DNA from: Flaveria trinervia
Lineage: Eukaryota > Streptophyta > Magnoliopsida > Asterales > Asteraceae
DNA length: 64,000 nucleotides
Assembly (NCBI GenBank): GCA_025506515.1
Contig: CM046451.1
Span: forward strand, 44,736,641 to 44,800,640
Direction of reading: 5' to 3'
Below the pieces are notes generated by a model. That model did not search any database. It was not told the DNA's origin and saw only the letters and a program-made list of their open reading frames with translations. The position numbers and the translations under genes are program-made. Positions 45,706 through 56,621 of this stretch are shown one piece after another. Every line of letters starts with the position of its first letter. The first letter of the stretch is position 1.

Positions 45706-45713
45706 TATATAAG
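45706..45713 (+). promoter_or_regulatory. A1 LTR TATA box
   Basis: TATATAAG in CACTCTATATAAGGAG; the same box is at 57262-57269 in the 3' LTR and, in reverse, at 26067-26074 in A2. Confidence 0.7.
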
Positions 45714-45955
45714 GAGTGACAACCTATTGTAATCATTGATGAGAATGAGTAATTGAATGGAATGATGATTGATTCGATTAGAAATATTCTACATCTATAA
45801 ACATTCCTAGAAATCAGAAATCATATTCTCTCCCTATAACGTATGCGATCTTAATGCTCACATATCGTTGGCTTGCTACAATTTGTCTAATTCGTGTTGT
45901 ATTCCGCTGCTTTATATTCTGATACATCAAACTTGTGATCACTGATCCTGTCAAA

Positions 45956-45967
45956 TGGTATCAGAGC
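45956..45967 (+). other. Primer-binding site of A1
   Basis: TGGTATCAGAGC, exact complement to the initiator-Met tRNA 3' end, 2 bp after the LTR. Confidence 0.95.
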
Positions 45968-46185
45968 AGGTTAATCATTGATCGATCTAATAATTGATCA
46001 TTGAAACTGCTATTCAAGATCCAAGTTTGATTGAATTAGCTTTTGTTTTTGCAAGAAACGGTTATAGAGATTGAATTTTCTGTATTTCTGCTCATTCATC
46101 CTGAGATCTTTTTTTGGTTCTCATTGAGTTTGTTGTGGTTTGTCTAAACTTTTTAAAACTTGAACTAAACTGTTTTGAACTGAAA

Positions 46186-49019
46186 ATGACCACTCCCTCC
46201 AATGATCCTCACAATACTGGTTCCTCAACCAAGCCTCCTATGCTGGTTAGGAATGAGTATAACATATGGCAAAGACGTATGCTCCATCACCTGTCTGTTA
46301 ACAGCGCAGGGTGTTGGACATCAGTGGTACATGGTCCACACAAGCCTATGGTGAATAACCCGGAAACCAATCAAATGGTTCCGAAGAGGAGGGAGCAATA
46401 CTCAGATGAGGATAAAAAGTTGCTTGAGATTGATGCAAAAGCCCATGGAATTCTGGCCATGGCTTTGCCCAATGAAATCTATTCTGGGCTAATGCATCAT
46501 GAAACTGCCCATGACCTCTGGATTGCTTTGAAAGAACAATTTGGAGGAACAGATGAGGTCTTGGCAAATAATAGAGAAATTCTTGCCCAACAATATGAGA
46601 CATTCTCTCATAGAAAGGGCGAGACACTGACTCAACAATATGAGCGGTTTTCTTGTTTGATCTCTGAACTAAAAATGGTCAAACTTGAATACACCAATAT
46701 TCAGATGAATAACAGATTTCTGAGATCACTGCCTGAGAGATGGGACACATATACTATTGTCCTACGCTCCAGTGCAAGTTTGGACAAACTATCTCTCACC
46801 CAACTCCATGGGAAATTGCTCACTTTTGAGAGAGAGATAGAACAGAAGAGAAAGCTGTCTTCATCTGGAAAGCTCACTGAAGACTTTATACAAGGCAACA
46901 CTGCCTTGGTGGGTCATGAGTCAGAATATGCTTCTGAATGCCAGTATGATGAGCATATTAATTTCTCTTCGAGCACTTCTAATTCTGCATTTGTAAGTGT
47001 TGATGGTCAGTTCACTGGATGTAATAATGACAATTTATGTTTCATTATGGATGATCTCAAGGGGATTGCTGATGATGACTTAGAAGAGATGGATATTTTG
47101 AGCCAAATGGCCTTGATAAATATCAGATCTCAGAAGTTCTACAAAAGAACTGGAAGAAAATTCCCAGGACTCTCTGGCAAAACCAAAGTTGGTTTTGACA
47201 AGAGCAAGTTGAGGTGTCACAAATGCCAACGGCTTGGACACTTTGCAAGAGAGTGTAGATCAACTGGATCTAACTCTACTGCACCCTTTGTGACTTTTCC
47301 TGGCAATAGTCAACAACACAGAGGGCAACATCCTGTCACATCTAGTCATCATCCTCAACAACAATCTCCGGCATATTTTGTTCCTCAGGGCAAATGCCAT
47401 ATCAGTACCCTGGTTATTACATGCCACAGTCAAATCAAGTTCAAGTTCCTATGACACCACAACCTCATGCATTACCAGAACCTCAGCCTTCCCTATCTCA
47501 TCAACAACCTTCATCTCAACAACACAGCTTCTTCACCCCAGGAGTTGTTGACTGGAGCAGTTTACCAGATGACTTGTCTGGTCATGATCAACTGTTCTCA
47601 GGTGCTGGTCAACATGGTGGTGACAGTCCCTTTGGGAATCTAGCTCTTATGGCTTTGGAGTCTGCTGATACTTCATCTTCCAATGCCTCTACACCTCAGG
47701 TATCACAGGTATCCTCTGAGGCAAAAGCCAAATTATGTTCTGAACAATGCATAGCAGCATTTGCTTCCATTAGAGAAGCAAATGTAGCTTTAATTAATAA
47801 GAACATTGAGCTAGAACAAATAATTTCCAAAAACAAAGCTGAGTTTGAGTTTGTGCTCAAAGATAAAAATGATGAGGTTTATAAACTGAATTGCAAAATA
47901 ATTGATGATAAGGCTAGAGAAGATGTACTTCTAGAGAAGTACAAAGATCTCAAAGAAACCCTTGCAGTTACCCAGGTCGAGTGTGATAGATGGGTACAAT
48001 CATGCAAAGGTTTTGAAATGCTTCTTAGTAAGCAATCTGCTTCAAATGTGAAGTTTGGCATTGGCTATAAACACACTGCTCCACCTACAGATTTTACCCC
48101 AAGAGCAGAGGTAGAATCTGATGGTGAGAGTGATAACCAATCCATCAATCATGTGATCTACCTTCTGATACAGCACAATCAGAAGTAGCAGTCAGCATCA
48201 AGTCCTCCTTGAACCTATCAGCTGATGTTGATGGTCCAAATGCTGACATTCACATGATCAATAAGTTGATCAACTCAGGAGTTAATCCTGAAGGTCCTGA
48301 AAGGACTGGAGAGCAGGATTTAACACCTGAAGTTCAAACTTCAACTGCTGTCAGCACTGAAGAGAAGAACTGGCAGTAGAAAGAGTTTGAAGGCTACTAA
48401 AGAGGATGTCAAGAAAGCAACCAATGCTTCCAAAGCATTGAAGAACAAGTCTTCTGTTGCTTCACCATCTTTAGTTGATGATCAACCTAAGATGAAGAAG
48501 ACCATGTGAAATATGTGGTTTGTTCAATCATCTTACAGATGATTGTTGGTACAAAAGAGGTTCCAAACTCAAACAAAAGAAGAAATTAATGAGAAAATGG
48601 TAAAAATGAAAAATGAGTTTGAGACCACATTTGTATCAGCAACATCAAATCCTGTAACCCTTAAGTCCTTAAAGCAATTCCAAAAGGAAGGAGTTAAACA
48701 GGTGACAGCTGAGGGTGCTCAAAAGAAGGTGCAACATAGGACCTTATCTAACTCCACTAGCAATGTGTCTGATGAGCTGAAAGCTTTATCACAAAATCAG
48801 ACACAGCTGGTGATGATGGTACAACATCTGTTGGGTAGAGTTAACCAACTAGATTCTCCTATGTTGAAACCACAGAAAAGGAGGTCTAAGCCAAAGGACT
48901 CCTCTTCTACACCATCTTCTTCTTCTCAGGCTGTTGTTACAAATAAACATGTTAGTTTACCATCTATTGATGAGACCAGGCCCAAAACCAAAAAGGTTTG
49001 GGTCTCTAAAACTAACTGA
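46186..49019 (+). pseudogene. A1 gag (nearly intact, frameshifted)
   Basis: I choose MTTPSNDPHNTGSS at 46186 because A2 and A3 start identically; the 24 upstream in-frame residues are leader. Blocks: UBN2-like domain (residues ~1-200: WQRRMLHHLSVN, KAHGILAMALPNEIYSGL, LRSLPERWDTYTIVL), acidic NDNLCFIMDDLKGI, FYKRTGRKFPGL, knuckle 1 CHKCQRLGHFAREC (about 47217-47260), a Q/P-rich part, a long coil (47740-48040), knuckle 2 ICGLFNHLTDDCWY (about 48515-48555), and the end TKKVWVSKTN then TGA at 49017. Frameshifts lie near 47390, 48180-48370 and 48490-48590. Forms the virus-like particle and binds RNA (family knowledge). Confidence 0.9.
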
Positions 49020-49035
49020 TTGTTTATTATTGCAG

Positions 49036-52000
49036 GGTTCTTCAACATGCCAAAGTAGCATCTGGTATGTAGACAGTGGGGGATCTATGCACATGACTGG
49101 GAACATCTCTCTTCTTCATGACTACTCTCAAGGAAAGAAGGGATTTGTCTCTTTTGGCAATGATGCTAGGGGTTACATCATCGGTAAGGGCTTTGTCTCC
49201 AATGGAGAAATCAAATTTGATGATGTTAATCATGTGGAAAATCTCAAGTACAACCTCTTGAGTGTCAGTCAAATGTGTGATAAAGGCCATGTTGCCCTTT
49301 TCACAAGTCAAAACTGTAGGATTCTGTCATCCAAAGTTTTGCACTTGATTGACAAGGTGTTGGATGATCACACTCTCCTGAAAGCCAACAGGACAGGAAG
49401 AGTGTATGCCTTAGATCTCTCTAAGAAGATAGATCTCAAAGGCAATCCTTGCCTATTTTCCAAAGCCTCTTTTCAAGAATCTAAACTGTGGCACAGGAGG
49501 CTTGGTCATGTTAATCTCAAAAACATGAATCAGCTTAGCCACAATAGTTTAGTCAGAGGCTTACCAATAAAGGAGTTCCACTGTGATGAAACATGCACTG
49601 CTTGTTTAAAAGGAAAACAGCACAAGGTCTCATTTCCTCCTATTGAAGTGTCCAAGTCCACTGCCTGCTTGCAATTACTGCATATGGATCTATTTGGTCC
49701 TGTGAGAGTAATGAGCATGGCAAAGAAGAAATACTGTCTGGTAATTGTGGATGATTACTCCAGATTTGTATGGACTTTCTTTCTACATTCAAAGGATGAG
49801 CTGCTCAGAAGATTATCCACTTTGTGCTGTACATTGAGAAGCAGTATTCCCTTCCAGTCAAGTGTATTAGGAGTGATAATGGAACTGAGTTCAGAAATCA
49901 TACACTTGATGACTTCTATCTTTCAAAGGGAATCAAAAGGCAGTTCAGCATTCCAAGGACTCCAGAACAAAATGGAGTAGTGGAGAGAAAGAACAGGACC
50001 CTCATTGAAGCTGCAAGGTCCATGCTGGCTGACTCAGGTTTGCCATTGACCTTTTGGGCCGAAGCTGTCAACACAGCTTGTTATGTGCAAAATAGAGTTT
50101 TAGTAAATCAGAGGTTGATGAAGACTCCATATGAAGTTCTCCATCATTTGGCTCCTCTGATTTTTTTTTCAAAGCATTTGGGTGTCCCTGTTTTATTCTC
50201 AACACAAAGGATCAACTCCACAAATTTGATCCTAAGGTGGATGCAGGATACTTTGTTGGTTATTCATCTACTTGCAAGGCATACAGAGTCTTCAACTGCA
50301 GAACAAAGATGGTTGAAGAAACTCTACATGTTAAGTTTAATGAATCTCCAAAGGACAAGATTCCACAAAGTCCTGTGGAGTTATTTGATTGGACATACTG
50401 CAATATGTTCTTATCAAACTCCTGCTGTTGCTCCTGTCAACAGTTCACCACCTGGTGGTACTGCTGATGATGATGATTGCAGTACTCACCTCTTCAGGTT
50501 TAGTGATCAGCTGCCTGACTCAACTAGACCTGATGTTCCTGTAGCGCCAGTAGCACCATCCACAACAAATGCTGATGAGATTTCTTCGAATTCAACTTCC
50601 TTTGAATTACCATCCACTGATTGGTTTCAAGGAAATGATTCACCATCACCATCTGTGCTGCTGAACCGGCTACAAACACTTGCACAGATCTCATTGTGTA
50701 TCAAGATCTGAAGAATCACCCTATGTCTCAAATCATTGGTGATATCACTGCTGGAGTATCAACAAGAAGTCAATTGTCAAATTTCTGCTTCTATGCTCTC
50801 TTCATCAGTCAGCAAGAGCCAAAGAATTATCACATTGCTTTAAAGGACAATGGATGGGTTGATGCCATGCAGCTTGAGCTTCTTCAGTTCAAGAAACAGC
50901 AAGTGTGGGAACTGGTTCCTCTACCTCCAGGTAAGTGTGCAATAGGCACTAAATGGGTGTTTAGGAACAAAACTGATGAAAATGGGCTTATTGTTAAGAA
51001 CAAGGCCAGACTGGTTGTTCAGGGGTTTGCACAAGAAGAAGGTATTGATTATGATGAAACCTTTGCCCCTGTAGCCAGACTGGAAGCAATTCGATTGTTT
51101 TTAGCTTATGCTGCTTATCAAAAACTTAAAGTCTTTCAAATGGATGTCAAAAGTGCATTTTTGTATGGAAAAGTTAAAGAAGAGGTTTATGTATGTCAAC
51201 CTCCAGGCTTTGAGGACAATAAACATCCTAATTGGGTGTATAAGCTTGATAAAGCTCTTTATGGGTTAAAACAAGCTCCCAGAGCCTGGTATGAGACATT
51301 ATCAAACTTTCTTCTGGAAAACAATTTCACTAGAGGCTCCATAGACAAGACTTTATTTATTAAGAAAGCTGGGCAGCATAATCTACTTGTTCAATTTATG
51401 TAGATGATATCATTTTTGCATCCTCTGATCCAAAGTTGTGTGATGCCTTTACAAAGTTGATGCAACAGAAGTTTGAAATGAGTGCCATGGGAGAATTACA
51501 GTTCTTTCTGGGGTTGCAAATCAAACAAAAGGCTGATGGAATTTTTATTCATCAATCCAAATATACAAAAGATCTTTTGCAAAAGTTTGATTTACAAAAC
51601 TGTAAGCCCTGTTCTACTCCCATGAGCAGCACCACACAACTGGACTCAGATCAGAAAGGTAAAGTGGTTGATGAAACACTTTACAGATGTATGATTGGGT
51701 CCTTGATGTATTTAACAGCTTCTAGACCAGATATTATGTTTGCTACATGTGTTTGTGCTAGATTTCAGGCTGCACCTAAAGAGTCTCATCTGATTGCAGT
51801 CAAGAGGATCTTTAGATATCTGCAAGGCACTCCATCTCTAGGTTTATGGTATTCTACCAGACATTCTGGTAAATTAGTTGCTTTTTCTGACAGTGACTAT
51901 GCAGGGTGTAAGTTGACCAGGAAATCAACTTCTGGTGGATGTCAATTCCTAGGCAACTGCTTGATTTCTTGGCAGAGCAAGAAACAGACCTCAGTTGCTA

Positions 52001-52341
52001 CATCCACTGCGGAAGCAGAGTACATTGCTGCTGCAAGCTGTACATCTCAGGTACTCTGGCTTCAAAACCAACTTTTGGATTATGGCATTACAGAGACTAA
52101 GACTCCATTGTTAATGGATAGTGCTTCAGCTCTTTGCATTGTCAAAAATCCAGTCCAGCACTCTAGGACCAAACATATAGAGATCAGACATCATTTTATA
52201 AGGGATTGTTTTGAAAAAGGTCTGATTGATCCTAAGTTTGTGCCTAGTGCTGATGAGCTTGCAGACATTTTTACTAAGCCTTTGGATAGTTCAACTTTCC
52301 AAAACCTGGTGTTAAGGCTTGGTATGCTGCAGCTAGAATAG
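49036..52341 (+). pseudogene. A1 pol: protease, integrase, RT, RNase H
   Basis: Protease SIWYVDSGGSMHMTG with catalytic Asp at 49072. GAG-pre-integrase and zinc region LWHRRLGHVNLKNMNQL with CDETCTAC (49490-49605). Integrase MDLFGPVRVMS (49684), VDDYSRF, RSDNGTEF (about 49875), VERKNRTLIEAARSML (about 49985): DDE complete. Variable serine/proline linker 50330-50690. RT from LLQFKKQQVWELVPLP (50880) through DETFAPVARLEAIRLFL, MDVKSAFLYG and LDKALYGLKQAPRAWYE. YVDD codons at 51397-51408 are out of frame with the upstream RT because one base is missing just before them. RNase H has SDSDYAG, AEAEYIAA and MDSASAL intact, ending at TAG 52341. Other frameshifts are near 49805 and 50165-50240. Confidence 0.92.
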
Positions 52342-53020
52342 GTGACAACTACTGATGATCTCAGTAATTCATACTGATGATCATGAGTGCCTGTCACATA
52401 TAAGTACTGATGAGCTCTTTTAACCTCAGTAGTTTTTATAACTACTGAAGGCTAAATGTCTCACAAGTACTGAAGTACTTCATCTGCTCTAAACTACTGA
52501 AGTAGTTACAACTACTGATGCAGTCATAACTACTGCAATCAGTAAAAACAGATAAGTACTGATGTCCTATGAAACAACTGAAATCAGCCATAAAGACTGA
52601 TGAATGTGTTGAGGACAGTTTGAAACAGCTGAAAAGCTAAGAATTGACGAAAACAGCTGAAGAGAACTTTCTCTTCAGTCGTTTGTACAACTGCTGTTTC
52701 ATTTTAAACAACTGAAGCAAAACCACGTCTTCAGCAGTTTTATAACTACTGATGACCAATACCAAGTCTTCAGTTGTTTACAACAGCTGATGACAAAACC
52801 ACTGTCTTCAGTAGTTTCATAACTACTGATGACAAACACCATGTCCTCAGTTGTTTCAATCATCTGAAGTCAAAACCACGGTCTTCAGTAGTTTTCTAAA
52901 CTACTGATGCCTAACACCACGACTTCAGCTGTTTCAACGTCTGAAAGGATAATACCATGTCAACGGTCGTTTAAAACTACTGATGACTAACACCACATCC
53001 TTCAGTCGTTTCCTCACCCG
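52342..53020 (+). promoter_or_regulatory. A1 internal word array between pol and aORF
   Basis: Non-coding spacer beginning one base after the pol stop. It repeats the LTR vocabulary (CTTCAGTAGTT, AACTACTGAAG, CAGCTGAAG). The last ~300 bp form eight tandem units (next entry). It is not a colinear copy of the LTR. Likely enhancer of the aORF promoter (inference). Confidence 0.7.
52725..53012 (+). repeat. Eight tandem ~37-42 bp hairpin-type units upstream of the aORF TATA box
   Basis: Each unit reads ACCA, then GTCTTCAGTAGTTT, a short loop, AACTACTGATGAC and AAAC, with variations; the two halves are complementary, so each unit can fold back. The last unit ends at CTTCAGTCGTTTCCTCACCC, right before CCCTATAAATACC. 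Confidence 0.8.
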
Positions 53021-53025
53021 TACCC

Positions 53026-53033
53026 TATAAATA
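53026..53033 (+). promoter_or_regulatory. Internal TATA box upstream of A1 aORF
   Basis: TATAAATA, 70 bp before the aORF ATG at 53096 and directly after the tandem array. A2 shows the same octamer 58 bp before its aORF ATG. The core differs from the LTR box (TATATAAG), so this is not simply LTR sequence copied inside. Confidence 0.7.
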
Positions 53034-53095
53034 CCCTTAACCTGAGCTCTCCATGCTTCATCTTCTTCAACCTAACGTTCCTCTCCAAAACTTCC

Positions 53096-56000
53096 ATGGC
53101 GTCTATGCAAATTAAACCGCGACACAACTGTGTTGCCTACCTCACAAAATCGCCGATCTGGACTAAGTTCGATACTGCTATCGATCTTATGGTTCAGTCC
53201 CAATACAACAAGGCATTCCTTCTGAACCCCGTTTTACATGCCGAATCCTTGAACCAATTTTGGATGAACGTTACTGTTACAACTGAGGAGAGCAACACAC
53301 GATCCCTCCGGTCAGTTCAACAACAAAGAAGTAGTGATTACTCCTGCAACAATCCGTAAAATTCTTCAACTGAGTGATGCTACCTCTCCTGCTGGATATC
53401 CGAAGGGCACCATAGATCTATCATTTGCTCAGCATGGATATCAAGGTGATCTCAGTGCCACCACCATCATGAAGAAACACTTTAATGACGCTGAGCGCCT
53501 GATTTTTCATGGTCAATGTATGTTTGGCCCCTAAGACATCGTCTTGGGATCAAATGTCCACCAAATGGCAGCAGGTAATGTATTCTATCCTTGAGCAACA
53601 ACCACTGAACTTTTCAGAATTAATATTTTCAGAGCTCAAAGATATGGCTCAAAAACTAACTGCCAACCGTTGGATACTCTATCCACGGTTCATAATGGCC
53701 ATTATTATAGACCAGCTTAATGCTGAGGGACTTGTTGGCTTGGGAGTCCCTGCTACGGCTGTTCTGCCAGAAGTATACTCCCGGCACAACTCTGACCGGA
53801 CACTCAAACTGGCTGCCAAGCTGCGAAAACCCACGCAGCTGGAACCCACAGCCACCACCTCCAAATCCAATGTCCCCACCAAACCCACCAAAAGAAACCC
53901 AAATGGCTACTCAGGGAATTGAGTCCCCTGAGGATGCTCCTGCACCACAAACGCAGGATATATCCACTAGTCCAAACCCCCTAGTGGATACAATGACTCT
54001 TCCAGCCACAGCCGCTCAGGCTTCCTCTCAACAGGAGCCTGCAGCAACCCAAGGGGCACCTACTTATCTGGGATCTCCTCACTTGAGGAGATTGCCATTG
54101 AAGAGCACCATCCACCCCAGGTGCACACTGCTTCTAACCCCTTACCCCAAACAACCGCCCCTCACAGCCCAACTTTAATAGTTGCACAAGTGCTGACTCA
54201 ATTGCACTCCTCACCCCCTCCCCAGAAACCACTTACTACTGGGAATTCCTCTACAATTGAGGGGGAGGAACACAGTGCACCTGAGAACCCACAGCACAGG
54301 GGTTTCCCAATTCTATCTCCTGGTGTAGACAAGGAGCTTAGAATATCTAGTGAGGCTGCCACCTCCTCTGACTCAGCACATGACCAGAGTGAGGCTGGTA
54401 ACATTGCTAAGACCTCCCTAGAGGCAACAGCTGATGATGGACATTGTCCTGAGGCTGGAAGTCCCCAGTACCAAGCACAAGGGGCACATGCACCAACTGG
54501 TCTACACCCAGTGCATGTAAATCCTGCTCTAAGCAGGAGGTCAGGTGATTCAGTATCAACTGATGATGACCTGAGCTTCTTCTATGATGTAGTTGCTCAA
54601 ATACCATTCTAGAGGATGAGGTTAGCAGACTCAAAGAGCTGCTGGCCAAGATGTCTCAGGATGCAAGTCCATCTGCCACCATCATACACCCACAGATGGC
54701 ACCTTCCCTTGAAGGTTTCCCAAACACAGAGCCACCCCAAAATCAACCACCTGCCTCTGCTTCAGGCCCTACTTCTCAGGAACAGAACCCTCCTGAGCAA
54801 ATAGGTGCTGTACTCCAAAATTCCCTCCCTCTCATCACCCCATAATCACTGATATAGTGATCAAAGCCCTTGATGAGAGGCTTTCCTCAACATTACAGCC
54901 CCTGGTTGATGCTGCTGTCCAAAAGACTCTTTCTGCGGTACAACCCCTTCCTCCAATGCAACCAAAAAGGGGGAGAGTACTGCAGTGAAAGAAAGAAAGA
55001 GGAAAAGATCTGAGGAAAGGAAGAGGAGGAAAAAGAAAAGCAACCTCTGCTCACGTACAAGCGAAAGAGAAGTGCTGATGATCACACTGCTGAAGACAAA
55101 TCCTTGGAGGAGCTGGTCAAAGAAGCTGACACCACACACAGCCGCTCCATGGATAAAATAATTGAACAACTCTTCAGGCAGGGGTTTGACACAGCCACAC
55201 TGGATAGTGAGATCAGAAGGTTAGAAGTACAAGAGATACAAACCCGATGGGCAGGGTATGATGCTCTTGAGAAGAGAGGTTGGAAATAATGATCCGCTTT
55301 ATTGCAAAATACTTGGGAAGATCATTAATGGAGATCCGCGCATGGTCCAGGGACAGCATTCTGGCTATAGCCACCAGAATCTGTCTGTCTGAGCAATTCA
55401 ACAAAGGATTATTGTGGAAGCCCTTGATGAGGCTGGGGCTGGCAAAAGGTTAGAGATGGCTAAACTCAAAAGGCGAAATAACTACAAGGATGCTAGATCA
55501 ACCTTCCCTTCCACCCACTCAAACAGATCCTATCCCTCAATCTCCCAACCAACCTCTAAGCCAAAATCCAAACATCCTCTTTCTTCAAAACCAATCCCTT
55601 CACCAACCCAACCATCATCCAGTGATGTACCCCGAAGGAGGAGAAGGTGCTGAGGATGGAAGAAGAAGAAGAAGAAGAGGATGAAGATGATAGTCTGCCA
55701 CTCTCTGCTGTTCTGAAGCTACCAAAACCCCGAGTCAATCCATGATCACACCACCCTGACTCTCAAAGGGAAATGGTCAGTCAAGATAGAAGAAGAAGAA
55801 CAGCAGAAACAGCACGATGAGCAACTGTTGAAGATGGTTGACAAGGAATTTCCTCAGTCATCATCTATTCAAGCCATGAAAGGGCATGCTCAAAGGCTGT
55901 ACACTCTCAGGCACACCTTCAGTATCAGAAGGAGAGAGTGAGAGTATGGCCAGACCCCAGGGTGAGTTCTAGAATCCATAAAAGAACTATCCCACACAGA

Positions 56001-56585
56001 TACAACGGCCAGTACGAAAAACAATAGAATCTACCATCATGTTGGCCGTTGTAGTCTCACCTTGGGAAATCATTGATGAATTCAAGAAAGCTCACCAAGC
56101 AAAGAAGACACCTCAAGCCTTACTAGAAAACAAGATGATTAAGAAGGGGTTGTTATATAAAAGCTTGAAGACATCCAAAAGAATGAGCTCCAGTTACTCC
56201 TTGAAGGCAACCATCCTGATGAATTTGTATATAGGGAGGTAACTACGGTGGAGCTGAAAAATGGCAGGACCATGAAGTACTTATCAGAGTACTATGGTCC
56301 AGAGTTCTTCTTCGAAGGAGGAGCTGAAGAACTCTCTCAAGAGGAACAATTGTTCTCCTTGAGGCCTATGTTCGTGAGTCATACAGACTCATTATGGGGA
56401 AGTAAATCTCATGAATGGGATAACAACTCTGTGTCCAGTTCCCCAAAACAGAGTTCCCATTCATACTCTGCCAAAAAAATATTTGAGATTTCTTCCCAGG
56501 CCGGAGCTACATGGGTCATCTTCTCTACTGATCAAGAAGGAAAAAGACCAACATTTTGGCCATCAATAAGTGGGAGTATAAATAA
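53096..56585 (+). pseudogene. A1 additional ORF (aORF)
   Basis: The start MASMQIKPRHNCVAYLTKSP at 53096 has a good context (TTCCATGGCG). N-terminal globular domain to about 53800: FDTAIDLMVQSQYNKAFLLNP, SLNQFWMNVTVTTEE, ITPATIRKILQLSDATS, FAQHGYQGDLS, FSELKDMAQKLTANRWILYP and EVYSRHNSDRTLKLAAKL. P/T/S-rich linker with SPEDAPAPQTQD (53800-54850), K/E-rich coil (54980-55130), C-terminal domain with SRSMDKIIEQLFRQGFD, EIRRLEVQEIQTRWAGYD, RRRRC basic patch, acidic run, and AKKTPQALLENKMIKKGLLY, ending TAA at 56583. About 1,160 codons if intact; at least eight frameshifts. No signal peptide, membrane segment or enzyme motif is seen. Conserved in A2, A3 and B, so it was probably maintained by selection; role unknown. 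Confidence 0.8.
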
Positions 56586-56606
56586 GTTAGAGGTTTTGGC
56601 TGCATT

Positions 56607-56621
56607 GGTTCAGGGGGAGTT
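56607..56621 (+). other. Polypurine tract of A1
   Basis: GGTTCAGGGGGAGTT directly before the 3' LTR start TGTTGG at 56622. Confidence 0.9.

Larger units (their letters stand above)
45069..45953 (+). repeat. A1 5' LTR (885 bp)
   Basis: TGTTGGACC start and GATCCTGTCA end. U3 word array 45110-45620, TATATAAG box at 45706-45713, then a TATTGTAATCATTGATG stretch typical of the R region. The perfect palindrome CATCAGCTGATG occurs at 45358-45369 and 45384-45395. Hairpin AACGACTGAAGA with its complement lies at 45526-45555. Confidence 0.95.

Noticed and set aside
45069..45953. LTR word array as a satellite or telomere-like repeat
   Set aside because: The array is confined within defined LTR borders with PBS and TSD, and the unit is not periodic.
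45956..45967. tRNA gene fragment
   Set aside because: TGGTATCAGAGC is the primer-binding site complementary to initiator-Met tRNA, not a tRNA gene; no cloverleaf flanks it.
53096..56585. Captured host gene or envelope gene for the aORF
   Set aside because: No introns, signal peptide or membrane segment, and it is present in several elements and two families at the same position; best left as an element-specific ORF of unknown function.
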